NCBI GenBank assembly: GCA_036399715.1
Contig: DASWMO010000207.1
Span: forward strand, 1 to 14,752
Reading direction: 5' to 3'
DNA length: 14,752 bases
DNA from: DASVSE01 sp036399715
GTDB lineage: Bacteria; Bacteroidota; Rhodothermia; Rhodothermales; Rubricoccaceae
The notes under the pieces are model-generated. The model was not told the origin of the DNA, ran no database searches, and saw nothing but the letters and a program-made list of their open reading frames with translations. Below are positions 1 to 8,422 of this stretch, in pieces (positions within the stretch are counted from its first letter, which is position 1; every line of letters starts with the position of its first letter). The position numbers were made by a program, and so were the translations under genes.

Positions 1-624
1 GGCATCGTCCTCAACGCCGTCGCGACGACCGCCGCCGTCGCGGCATACGCTTTCGGCTGGGCGTCGGAGGAGCACGTGACCCTGCTCCTCGTCGTCTCGA
101 CGGGCACCATCGCCGTGTCGGCCGGGCAGTTCGCGCTCCCGTTCGCGAGTGGCCACTACGACCGCCTGCTGACGCTGCCCGGCGCGCCGCGCGCGTTCGT
201 CCGTGCGACGCTCGGGATGACCGTCGGCTCGACGGTCGCCCTCGGCACGTTGCAGCTCGCCGCCGCGCTCGTCGTCGCGCCGCACACATGGTCCGACGTG
301 GCCGGGGCCGTGCTGTTCTGCGGCGGCATCCTCGCGCCCGTCGCCGTGCTCGGCTCGACGCTCGCGCCGAAACCGCTCGACGTCGCGGACCGCTTTATGA
401 CGAGTTCGCGCGTGCAGTCGCTCCCGCCGCAGATCGCGCTCGCGGCCGCCGTGAGTGTCGCCGTGGCGCTGTTCGCAGGCCTCGGGCCGGACCTTGGGCG
501 CGCGGCCGTCGCCGCGCTCGGCGCCCTCGGCGCGCTCGGGCTGCCGCTGTGGGCGCGGGCGATCGAGGCACGCGTCGTGGGGCAGCGCCACGCCGTCGCC
601 GGCCGCTTCCGCTCCGTTCTGTGA
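1..624 (+). CDS. DUF5687-like ABC exporter permease, 3' part (5' end outside window)
   Basis: The frame is open from the first base and ends at TGA 622-624, so about 207 C-terminal residues are visible. They are strongly hydrophobic with about six predicted membrane segments, the last ending just before a short basic tail (ARAIEARVVGQRHAVAGRFR). A stretch near residue 45 (FASGHYDRLLTLPGAPRAFVRA) and another near 120 (STLAPKPLDVADRFM) resemble, from memory, two landmarks of the Bacteroidetes family DUF5687: a region with F-x-S-x-x-[YF]-D-x-[LI]-L followed by a basic [RK]A element, and a later F-N-P-K-x-[IL]-D-like element. That family (near 490 residues) is regularly encoded beside an ABC ATPase, and the ATPase here starts 14 bases downstream. 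It is probably the membrane half of an ABC exporter; the substrate is unknown. The membrane-permease role is well supported and the family assignment is moderate. Confidence 0.75.
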   Translation, partial: GIVLNAVATTAAVAAYAFGWASEEHVTLLLVVSTGTIAVSAGQFALPFASGHYDRLLTLPGAPRAFVRATLGMTVGSTVALGTLQLAAALVVAPHTWSDVAGAVLFCGGILAPVAVLGSTLAPKPLDVADRFMTSSRVQSLPPQIALAAAVSVAVALFAGLGPDLGRAAVAALGALGALGLPLWARAIEARVVGQRHAVAGRFRSVL

Positions 625-638
625 CGCCTGCTCTCCCG

Positions 639-1433
639 ATGACCGATCACCCGATCTCCGCTCAGACCCTCGACTGCCCGCTGGACGCCGAGGCGCCCGC
701 CGGCGTGTCCGTCCTCGCGACCGGCCTCGTGAAGCGCTACGGCGACGCCGAGGCGCTGCGCGTCGACGGTCTCGCGGTCGCGCCCGGCGAGGCCGTCGGG
801 CTTGTCGGCAACAACGGGGCGGGCAAGACGACGCTGCTGCGGCTCGTGCTGGACCTCGTCCGCCCGACGGCCGGGACGGTCGCCCTCGACGGAACCGTCG
901 TGAGCACGAGCGCCGCGTGGAAGCCGCGCGTCGGCGCGTTCCTCGACGCCGGCTTTCTCGTCGACTACCTCCGGCCGGCCGAGTACTTCCGCCTCGTCGG
1001 CGGAGCGTACGGGCTGACGGCCGCCGAGGCCGACCGCCGCGCGGCGTCGTACGCCGCCTTTCTCGGGCCGACTGTCGCCGGGGGCGGACTTCTGCGCGAC
1101 CTCTCACTCGGCAACGCCAACAAGGTCGGCATCGTCGGGGCGCTGCTGCCCGCGCCGGGCCTCGTCGTGCTCGACGAGCCGTTCGCCAACCTCGACCCCG
1201 GCGCGCGGATCGCCCTCGAAGGCCTGCTGCGCCGTGAGCGCGCCCGCGGCGCGACCGTCCTGGTGTCCAGCCACGACCTCGACCACGTCGTCGGGGTGTG
1301 CAGCCGCGTGCTCGTGCTCGCCGGCGGCCGCATCGTCCGCGACACGCCCTCGGCGCCCGAGACGCTCGGCGAGTTGCAGGCCTTCTTCGCCTCGGGCGGC
1401 GCGGACGCCGTCGCGGACCTCGCCGCGGCGTAG
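639..1433 (+). CDS. ABC transporter ATP-binding protein
   Basis: This 264-aa nucleotide-binding subunit would power the permease encoded just upstream. Walker A is GNNGAGKT (residues 57-64), the signature region is the variant LSLGN (155-159) in place of LSGGQ, Walker B is LVVLDEP (175-181) and the H-loop is SSHD (210-213). The region where the Q-loop would lie (98-110) has no glutamine (GAFLDAGFL), a departure from the textbook motif. The ATG at 639 is preferred over longer in-frame extensions because those run back through the permease gene and encode arginine-rich shadow sequence. There is no Shine-Dalgarno. The 14-base gap after the permease and the 27-base gap before the next gene suggest one transcript. 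The ATPase function is secure; whether it acts in import, export or membrane remodelling cannot be told. Confidence 0.92.
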   Translation: MTDHPISAQTLDCPLDAEAPAGVSVLATGLVKRYGDAEALRVDGLAVAPGEAVGLVGNNGAGKTTLLRLVLDLVRPTAGTVALDGTVVSTSAAWKPRVGAFLDAGFLVDYLRPAEYFRLVGGAYGLTAAEADRRAASYAAFLGPTVAGGGLLRDLSLGNANKVGIVGALLPAPGLVVLDEPFANLDPGARIALEGLLRRERARGATVLVSSHDLDHVVGVCSRVLVLAGGRIVRDTPSAPETLGELQAFFASGGADAVADLAAA

Positions 1434-1460
1434 CCTGCGGGTTCTCCCGCCGCCTCGCCC

Positions 1461-1820
1461 GTGATCGTCCTCGTCCTGCTCGTGCTCTCCCTCGTCGGGG
1501 CCGTCGTCGCGGGCGTCCGCAATCGGCGGAGCCCGGTCGTCGGGCTGCTGCTGCTCGCGTTTATGCTGCTGCCGCTCGGGGGCGTGATGGCGGCCGGCGG
1601 GCTCGCAAACCTGTGGGGCTGCACGGTCGACGAGAGCGGCTCGCATCCGTGCCTCGTGGGCGGGGGCGACATGGGGGATTTTCTCCTGGAGCTGTTCGTC
1701 TCGGGCTGGTTCATGCTGCTGACGATGCCGGCGGGCGCCATTCTGCTGCTCGCCTGGCTCGTCTTTCTGCTCGTCGGGCGCCGCCGCGGCGGCCTTGCAT
1801 CTGGCCCTGCGGATCGGTAA
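1461..1820 (+). CDS. Small integral membrane protein with conserved-looking Cys pair
   Basis: The gene encodes 119 aa from a GTG start and ends at TAA 1818-1820. Hydrophobic segments lie at about residues 1-19, 26-48 and 74-106 (the last may be two passes), followed by a basic RRR stretch that predicts a cytoplasmic C-terminus. Between the second and third segments is a short polar loop with C54 and C64 set in GCTVDESGSHPCLVGG. I recall similar loops (C, then D-E-x-G-x-x-HPC, then a G-D-x-G element) in unnamed small membrane proteins of other bacteria, but I cannot verify this here. The two cysteines could form a disulfide outside the membrane. It sits between the ABC pair and acs with short gaps, so it may be co-transcribed with the transporter. 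Function is unknown. The start could also be a nearby codon, but GTG is the first plausible one after the ATPase stop. Confidence 0.75.
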   Translation: MIVLVLLVLSLVGAVVAGVRNRRSPVVGLLLLAFMLLPLGGVMAAGGLANLWGCTVDESGSHPCLVGGGDMGDFLLELFVSGWFMLLTMPAGAILLLAWLVFLLVGRRRGGLASGPADR

Positions 1821-1825
1821 TACCC
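1795..1825 (+). promoter_or_regulatory. Possible Bacteroidota-type promoter for acs
   Basis: TTG at 1795-1797 is followed, 20 bases later, by TAATACCC at 1818-1825. This partly matches the Bacteroidetes -33/-7 pattern (TTG, about 20 bases, TAnnTTTG); the TA is present but the TTTG is not. The predicted start of transcription would fall about 14 bases before the acs ATG. It overlaps the end of the upstream gene. The call rests on pattern alone. Confidence 0.2.
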
Positions 1826-1844
1826 CGTCCCCACCACCGCCGCC

Positions 1845-3845
<2,001 letters not shown>

Positions 3846-3846
3846 G

Positions 3847-4677
3847 TCAGCCGCGGGTCAGGCGCTCGAACCGCCCCCGCAGCAGCCGCCAGTAGCCGAC
3901 GGGCATGATCCGCTGCAGCGCGGCCCCCGCCCGCGCCCCGTCGGCGACGAGCAGGCGCGGGGCACGGCGCTCGATTGCCCGCGCGATGGCCTCGCCCACG
4001 ACGGCCGGACTGGTCTTGAGAAACGTCCGCTCGAAGCGCGCGGTCTTGCCCGCCTCGGCTGTCGGATCCAGAGCCGCCGCGACGCGGGCGTTGCGCGCGA
4101 TCGCCGTCGCGACGCCGCCCGGGTGGACGACCGTCACGCCGACGCCCGTCCCGGCGAGTTCGTGCCGGAGCGACTCGCTGAAGCCGCGGACGGCAAACTT
4201 CGAGGCGACGTAGGCCGTCTGCTCGGCCGGCGCGATGATCCCGAACAGGCTGGACACCGTCACGATCTGCGCGGCTCGCTCGCGCTGCAGCGCCGGCAGA
4301 AACGCCTTCGTCAGTCCGACCGTCCCGAAGAGGTTGATCTCGACGAGCCACCGGAACTCGTCCATCGTCACGTCTTCGAAGCGGCCCACGAGCGACACGC
4401 CGGCCGCGCTGACGAGCACGGTCACGCGGCCGTGCACGGCGAGGACGGCCTCGGGCAGGGCCGCGACGGCCGCCGCGTCTGCGACGTCGAGGGTGTGCTC
4501 GCTGACCACGACGCCGAGCGTGCGGACCTCCTCGGCCGCCTCGGCGAGGCCGGCCGCGTCGCGGTCCACGAGAGCGACGGCGCATCCCCGTTGCGCGAGC
4601 GACCGGGCCGTTGCCCGGCCGATGCCGGACGCGGCGCCGGTCACGACGGCCACGCCGCCCTGGAGGATGAAGGTCAT
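3847..4677 (-). CDS. Short-chain dehydrogenase/reductase (SDR)
   Basis: This 276-aa NAD(P)-dependent oxidoreductase has a classical Rossmann fold. The cofactor motif is TGAASGIG (13-20), with D40 at the end of the second strand (VDRD), which suggests NAD(H) preference. LDVAD lies at 63-67, SAAG (90-93) replaces the usual NNAG, and N115, S143 (VSS) and Y156-x-x-x-K160 complete the catalytic tetrad. HPGG follows at 185-188. The hydrophobic, basic C-terminus (about 255-276) resembles membrane-associating tails of SDRs found beside flavin monooxygenases. The ATG at 4677 overlaps the stop of the upstream gene as ATGA, implying translational coupling; the longer in-frame start at 4707 lies inside that gene and is less likely. 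A natural role is interconversion of an alcohol and the ketone used by the adjacent monooxygenase, but the substrate is not determined by sequence. Confidence 0.92.
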   Translation of the reverse strand: MTFILQGGVAVVTGAASGIGRATARSLAQRGCAVALVDRDAAGLAEAAEEVRTLGVVVSEHTLDVADAAAVAALPEAVLAVHGRVTVLVSAAGVSLVGRFEDVTMDEFRWLVEINLFGTVGLTKAFLPALQRERAAQIVTVSSLFGIIAPAEQTAYVASKFAVRGFSESLRHELAGTGVGVTVVHPGGVATAIARNARVAAALDPTAEAGKTARFERTFLKTSPAVVGEAIARAIERRAPRLLVADGARAGAALQRIMPVGYWRLLRGRFERLTRG

Positions 4678-6491
4678 GGCGCGAGACCGGCGACGAACGC
4701 GCGCCACTGCCGCGCCGTCGCGACGGTCGCGAGGTGTGCGGCGGGCACAGCGTCGGTGAGGTGCAGGAAGCCGTGGGGCAGGCCGGGCTCGCGAAACGCG
4801 GCCACGGGCACGCCGGCCGCGGTGAGGCCGGCCGCGTACGCCTCGCCCTCGTCGCGGAGCACGTCGAAGCCGGCCGTGAGCACGAGCGCGGGCGCGAGGC
4901 CCGCGAGGTCCGGTGCGAGGCCCGGCGAGAGGCGCACGTCCGCGGCGTCGGCGCCCGAGCCGGCCGTGTAGACGTCGAAGAACGCCTGTCGGAGGCCGTC
5001 GGGCAGCAGGTAGCCGTCGAAGAGGCGCCGCGACGGGCGGTCAGTCGGCGTGTCGGTCGCGGGATAGATCAGCAGCTGCGCAAGAGGCGGGCGGTCGCCC
5101 CGCGTCGCCTGCGCAACGACGGCCGCGAGGTTGCCGCCGGCGCTGTCGCCACCGACGGCGACGCGGGCGGGGTCCGCGCCGAGGCGCTCGGCGTTCGCCT
5201 GCGCCCAGCGGAACGCCGCGACGGCGTCCTCGGCCGCGGCGGGAAACGGGTGCTCGGGCGCGAGGCGGTAGTCGACGCTCAGGACGGCGTGGCCGGCCTG
5301 TCGGCACAGAATCCGGCACGGCTCGTCGTGCGTGTCGAGGTCGCCCTCGACGAATCCGCCGCCGTGCAAATAGACGACGAGCGGCGGGCGATCGGCTCCT
5401 CGGGGCATGTACAGCCGCGCTGGCCGCGGCCCCGCGGCACCGCCGACCGTCAGATCGCGGACCGACCCGACGGCCGTCCGCCCGCTCTGGACGGCGAGAA
5501 CGTCGCGGCGCAACGCGCGCCGCGCCCGGACAGGGTCCGCGCGGAACTCAGCGACGGCGTCCGGGTGCTCGTTGAGGCGCAGCAGAAGCTGCACGTGCGG
5601 GTCCAGCCGCAGGCCGTCCACGACGATGGGCGGGCCGGCGAGGCGCTGTACGGCCGCCGCGGGCAGAAGGCCAAGCGCCCTGGCGGCGGCGCCGCGGATG
5701 CGCGATGCGGCGGGAATCGACGGCACCTCGGACACGGCGGGCGGCGTCACGGGCGTACCGGAGCGGGCGCGCAACACGTACTCGCCTGCGTCGAACGGCG
5801 CGACGCGGCGCCGGAATGCCCCGACGGACCCGGGCCAGAGAGCCGCGTTGCGGCCGTTGGCGTCGAGGTACCACGACTGGCAGCCCGACATCCAGACGGT
5901 CCCGACGCTCATCCGGTCCACGTCCGCGACGAAGGCGGCCTGCGCGGCGGCCGTCGGCTCGGCAGAAACGGCCCCGCGGGCGTCCATCTCCCTGAGCGCG
6001 CCCGCGATGTGCTCGGCCTGCGCTTCAGCTGTCAGCACGACCGACGAGTGGCCGAGGCCGCTGTTCGGGCCCTGGACGACGAACAGGTTGGGAAAGCCGT
6101 GGACGGTCGTCGCGACGTGGGCGACGGGCGCGCCGTCCCAGACCTCGGCGAGCGTGCGACCCGTACGGCCGACGAGGCGCGTTGCGATGGGCAGGTCGTG
6201 GACGTGGAAGCCGGTCGCGAAGACGAGCACGTCGGCCGCGTGCTCCACGCCGTCGGCGTCGACGACGCCGGCCGGGCGGACTTCGGCTGCGGCCGAGGTC
6301 ACGGTCACGTTGGGCTGCGCGAGCGCGGGGTAGTAGTCGTCCGAGAGCAGGATCCGCTTGCACCCGAAGCGGCCCGTCGGCGCGAGCCGGCGGCGCAACT
6401 CCGGGTCGGCGATCTGGCGGCGGAGGTGCAGGCGCGGGAGCAGGTCGGCGGCGGCCCCGAGCGGGCCGTAGCGGAAGGCGAGCCGAGCACC
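4674..6491 (-). CDS. C-terminal part of flavin monooxygenase fused to HSL-type alpha/beta hydrolase (downstream of frameshift)
   Basis: From about 6491 down to TGA 4676-4674 one open frame first completes the flavin monooxygenase and then continues with no stop into an esterase. Numbered on the frame-restored protein of 844 aa: GCKR is at 282-285, the second nucleotide-site motif ATGF at 331-334, and the monooxygenase ends near 481 with SWYLDANGRNAALWPG followed by FRRRV. A Pro/Ala-rich linker follows. The hydrolase spans about 513-844 with the oxyanion-hole motif HGGG (615-618), nucleophile motif GDSAGG (S689), D782 (GFDVLRDEGE) and H812 (LPHGF), the signature of the bacterial hormone-sensitive-lipase family (family IV esterases). 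All catalytic residues are intact. No ATG, GTG or TTG that looks usable was seen near the break, so independent translation of this part is uncertain. The expected role is hydrolysis of the ester product of the oxygenase half. Confidence 0.88.
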   Translation of the reverse strand, partial: GARLAFRYGPLGAAADLLPRLHLRRQIADPELRRRLAPTGRFGCKRILLSDDYYPALAQPNVTVTSAAAEVRPAGVVDADGVEHAADVLVFATGFHVHDLPIATRLVGRTGRTLAEVWDGAPVAHVATTVHGFPNLFVVQGPNSGLGHSSVVLTAEAQAEHIAGALREMDARGAVSAEPTAAAQAAFVADVDRMSVGTVWMSGCQSWYLDANGRNAALWPGSVGAFRRRVAPFDAGEYVLRARSGTPVTPPAVSEVPSIPAASRIRGAAARALGLLPAAAVQRLAGPPIVVDGLRLDPHVQLLLRLNEHPDAVAEFRADPVRARRALRRDVLAVQSGRTAVGSVRDLTVGGAAGPRPARLYMPRGADRPPLVVYLHGGGFVEGDLDTHDEPCRILCRQAGHAVLSVDYRLAPEHPFPAAAEDAVAAFRWAQANAERLGADPARVAVGGDSAGGNLAAVVAQATRGDRPPLAQLLIYPATDTPTDRPSRRLFDGYLLPDGLRQAFFDVYTAGSGADAADVRLSPGLAPDLAGLAPALVLTAGFDVLRDEGEAYAAGLTAAGVPVAAFREPGLPHGFLHLTDAVPAAHLATVATARQWRAFVAGLAP

Positions 6492-7207
6492 TCGTGGCGC
6501 CCGTACAGCGCGCCGCGGTGCGCGCGCAGCAGGCGCGCCCGGCCGGCGCGACCGCCGCCGAGCGCGCGGTCGCGCCGCGGGATGACGCTGGCGGGCGTCC
6601 GCTGGAAGAGCGTCAGGTGCGCCACACGCGGCTGGATCTCCGGGACGAGTTGCACGGCCGAGGCGCCCGTCCCGACGACGGCCACGCGCACGCCATCGAG
6701 GGCCACGTCCGCGTCCCACCGCGACGTGTGGAGCATCGGGCCGGCGAAGCTATCCCGCCCGGGAAGGTCGGGCAGGCGCGGCTCTGCGAGCGCACCGGCC
6801 GCAGAGACGAGCACGTCGGCTGTCCACTCGCCCTGCGACGTTGTGACGCGCCACACGGCGGCCGCGTCGTCCCAGACGGCGCGCTGCACGTCGTGCCGGA
6901 AGCGGACGTGAGGCAAGACGCCGTGCTCGTGGGCCACGCGTTCGAGGTAGGCCTGGATCTCGGGCTGCCGCGAGAAGCGCCGCGACCACCCGCCATGCGG
7001 GGCGGCGGCGAGGGTGTAGAGGTGGCTCTCGACGTCGCACGCGGCGCCGGGGTACACGTTGTCCCGCCAGACGCCGCCGACGGCGTCGGCGCGCTCAAAC
7101 AGGACGAGGCTGCCGTGCCCGTCGCGGAGCAGGCGCATCGCGACGGCGAGCCCGCCGAAGCCGGTCCCGATGATGGCGACGCGAGCGTGATGTGGGACGT
7201 TTTCCAT
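6305..7207 (-). CDS. N-terminal part of type I Baeyer-Villiger-like flavin monooxygenase (frame broken near residue 241)
   Basis: Translation from ATG 7207 (MENVPHHARV) gives the FAD-binding half of a class B flavoprotein monooxygenase. GTGFGG (14-19) is the FAD site. GGVWRDNVYPGAACD (44-58) matches the type I Baeyer-Villiger motif [AG]GxWxxxx[FY]P[GM]xxxD. FAGPMLHTSRWD (154-165) matches the FxGxxxHxxxW[PD] fingerprint, and GTGASA (179-184) is the NADPH site. Homology stops at about residue 241 (RHEVL, near 6485); this frame then reads nonsense to a stop at 6305-6307, while the rest of the monooxygenase continues in another frame. The product would thus be truncated unless the break is a sequence error. 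The upstream in-frame ATG at 7321 is rejected because its extra 38 residues are arginine-rich and cross the hairpin at 7286-7318. The enzyme would insert oxygen into a ketone to give an ester using NADPH and O2. Confidence 0.85.
   Translation of the reverse strand: MENVPHHARVAIIGTGFGGLAVAMRLLRDGHGSLVLFERADAVGGVWRDNVYPGAACDVESHLYTLAAAPHGGWSRRFSRQPEIQAYLERVAHEHGVLPHVRFRHDVQRAVWDDAAAVWRVTTSQGEWTADVLVSAAGALAEPRLPDLPGRDSFAGPMLHTSRWDADVALDGVRVAVVGTGASAVQLVPEIQPRVAHLTLFQRTPASVIPRRDRALGGGRAGRARLLRAHRGALYGRHEVLGSPSATARSGPPPTCSRACTSAARSPTRSCAAGSRRRAASGASGSCSRTTTTPRSRSPT
6480..6499 (-). other. Frameshift junction inside the monooxygenase-esterase gene
   Basis: On the minus strand, codons CGC CAC GAG GTG CTC (6499-6485, RHEVL) read in the upstream frame, while the family-like sequence LAFRYGPLG begins at about 6482 in a frame displaced by one base. 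From the ATG at 7207 to the last sense codon at 4677 there are 2531 bases, one short of a multiple of three; adding one base restores an 844-aa protein. No X-XXY-YYZ slippery heptamer is visible here, so programmed frameshifting is not supported. The simplest reading is a one-base loss, either a real mutation or an assembly/sequencing error in GC-rich DNA. Confidence 0.85.
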
Positions 7208-7285
7208 GTGCGCAGCGTGTCCTACCAAAGATCGCACGGGCGGGCGCGTGACACCGTTCCGGCGCCTCGGGTCCGTGAGACGGGC

Positions 7286-7318
7286 GAGGGCCGCTCTGCA
7301 CCGCTCGGAGCGGCCCTC
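7286..7318 (-). terminator. Hairpin terminator candidate after the alpha/beta hydrolase
   Basis: A perfect 11-bp inverted repeat, GAGGGCCGCTC (7286-7296) and GAGCGGCCCTC (7308-7318), encloses an 11-base loop. It begins 21 bases beyond the stop codon of the minus-strand hydrolase, where an intrinsic terminator would be placed, and separates that gene from the monooxygenase operon. There is no T tract after the stem on the minus strand, so it is not a canonical intrinsic terminator. The rest of the 132-base gap (7208-7339) shows no gene. Confidence 0.5.
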
Positions 7319-7339
7319 CAATCAATCTGCCGGAGCGTG

Positions 7340-8224
7340 CTACATCATGCCGCCGCCGGGACCTGACACCTCGGCCGCGAGGGCAGGCGCACCCGTCGCG
7401 CCGAGAAAGTCCAGCAGGATCCGGTTGAACGCCTCGGGGTGCGTCTGGTAGAGCCCGTGTGGCGCGCCGTCGATGATCTCGTAGTGCGCGCTCGGGATCG
7501 CCTTGGCGGCCCGCTCGCCCGAGACCTCGATCGGGACCGTCTGGTCGGCCGAGCCGTGGACGATGAGCGTCGGGACGGTGAAGGCGGCCATGTCCGGGCG
7601 GAAGTCCGTGCCGGCGAAGGCCTTCGCGCACTCGACCGTCGCGAGCGGCTGCGCCATCGAGGCGATGCCGAAGGCGTAGTCCAGCACGCCCTGCGAGACG
7701 GGGTGCGAGAGGAGGCCGGCGTTGAAGAACTGCTTGCCGAACGCCTGGAGGAAGGCCAGGCGGTCGGTCGTCATGTCGTGCAGCATCGTCTCGAAGACCT
7801 GCGGCGGGGCCCCGTCCGGGTTGCTCTCGGTCTGCATCAGGAACGGCGTGACCGCGCTGATGAGCGCGACGCTGGAGACGCGGTCCGTGCCGTAGCGGCT
7901 GAGGTACCGGGCGACCTCGCCGCCGCCCATCGAGAACCCGACGAGCGTCACGTCGCGGAGGTCCAGCTCCGTCAGGAGGTCGTTGAGGTCGGCCGCGAGC
8001 GTGTCGTAGTCGTAGCCGCCCGAGGGGAAGCCCGAGTGGCCGAAGCCGCGGCGGTCGTAGGCGACCGTCCGGAAGCCGGCATTCGTGAGCACGGGCACCT
8101 GCGGCTCCCACATCCGGTGGGACATCGGCCAGCCGTGGATGAGCACGACCGGACGGCCCGAGCCGAGGTCCTGGTAGAAAATCTCGGTCGGGACCGAGGC
8201 GGTGGAGGTGGTGATCGTGGACAT
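7340..8224 (-). CDS. Alpha/beta hydrolase, non-heme chloroperoxidase/arylesterase-like
   Basis: This 294-aa protein is a single alpha/beta-hydrolase domain. The N-terminal HGWPMSHRMW block (30-39) carries the oxyanion-hole region, GFSMGGG (96-102) holds nucleophile S98, GSADQTVP (224-231) supplies D227, and GAPHGL (253-258) supplies H256. The FxxxDxRGxGxS-like stretch VAYDRRGFGHSG is typical of the cofactor-free haloperoxidase and aryl-esterase group, which hydrolyse esters and can form peracids with peroxide. No signal peptide is seen, so it is cytoplasmic. It ends in a Gly/Met-rich tail (GPGGGMM). The ATG at 8224 is chosen because longer extensions on this frame cross the divergent DoxX gene. 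It has no Shine-Dalgarno; its leader is C/T-rich. It is divergent from the DoxX-like gene (198-base gap) and may share control with it. The exact substrate cannot be read from sequence. Confidence 0.93.
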   Translation of the reverse strand: MSTITTSTASVPTEIFYQDLGSGRPVVLIHGWPMSHRMWEPQVPVLTNAGFRTVAYDRRGFGHSGFPSGGYDYDTLAADLNDLLTELDLRDVTLVGFSMGGGEVARYLSRYGTDRVSSVALISAVTPFLMQTESNPDGAPPQVFETMLHDMTTDRLAFLQAFGKQFFNAGLLSHPVSQGVLDYAFGIASMAQPLATVECAKAFAGTDFRPDMAAFTVPTLIVHGSADQTVPIEVSGERAAKAIPSAHYEIIDGAPHGLYQTHPEAFNRILLDFLGATGAPALAAEVSGPGGGMM

Positions 8225-8292
8225 GACGGGAGGAGAAAGGAGAGTCTCCGCGCAACGCCGTGTCCGCAGAGTCGCGAGCCGAACGATGGGTC

Positions 8293-8326
8293 CTGTGCAC
8301 AGTTCGCCCCGCCGCCTGATTTCAGG
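8293..8326. promoter_or_regulatory. Two small dyad symmetries in a divergent promoter region
   Basis: The 198-base gap 8225-8422 separates the minus-strand hydrolase from the plus-strand DoxX-like gene and must hold both promoters. It contains a perfect 10-bp palindrome CTGTGCACAG (8293-8302) and the dyad CCTGA-TT-TCAGG (8315-8326). Their centres are 23 bases apart, close to two helical turns. They could be operators for a regulator controlling both genes. The call rests on symmetry alone, and no convincing -10/-35 or -7/-33 pair was found. Confidence 0.2.
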
Positions 8327-8422
8327 GGTCGCGCCGGGCCAGACGCGGCTGGTCTTCTCGCGCCCGGCGCACGCAACCCGCCCGCCCGGCCTCCGTCTCG
8401 CCCTGGACTCTGCTCCAGCCCC

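Noticed and set aside
6480..6499. Programmed ribosomal frameshifting in the monooxygenase-esterase gene
   Set aside because: No X-XXY-YYZ heptamer or obvious downstream stimulatory structure was seen; a one-base indel explains the break more simply.
4734..6911. A 725-codon plus-strand frame across the monooxygenase-esterase region
   Set aside because: It is antisense to a gene with clear catalytic motifs and lacks any domain of its own.
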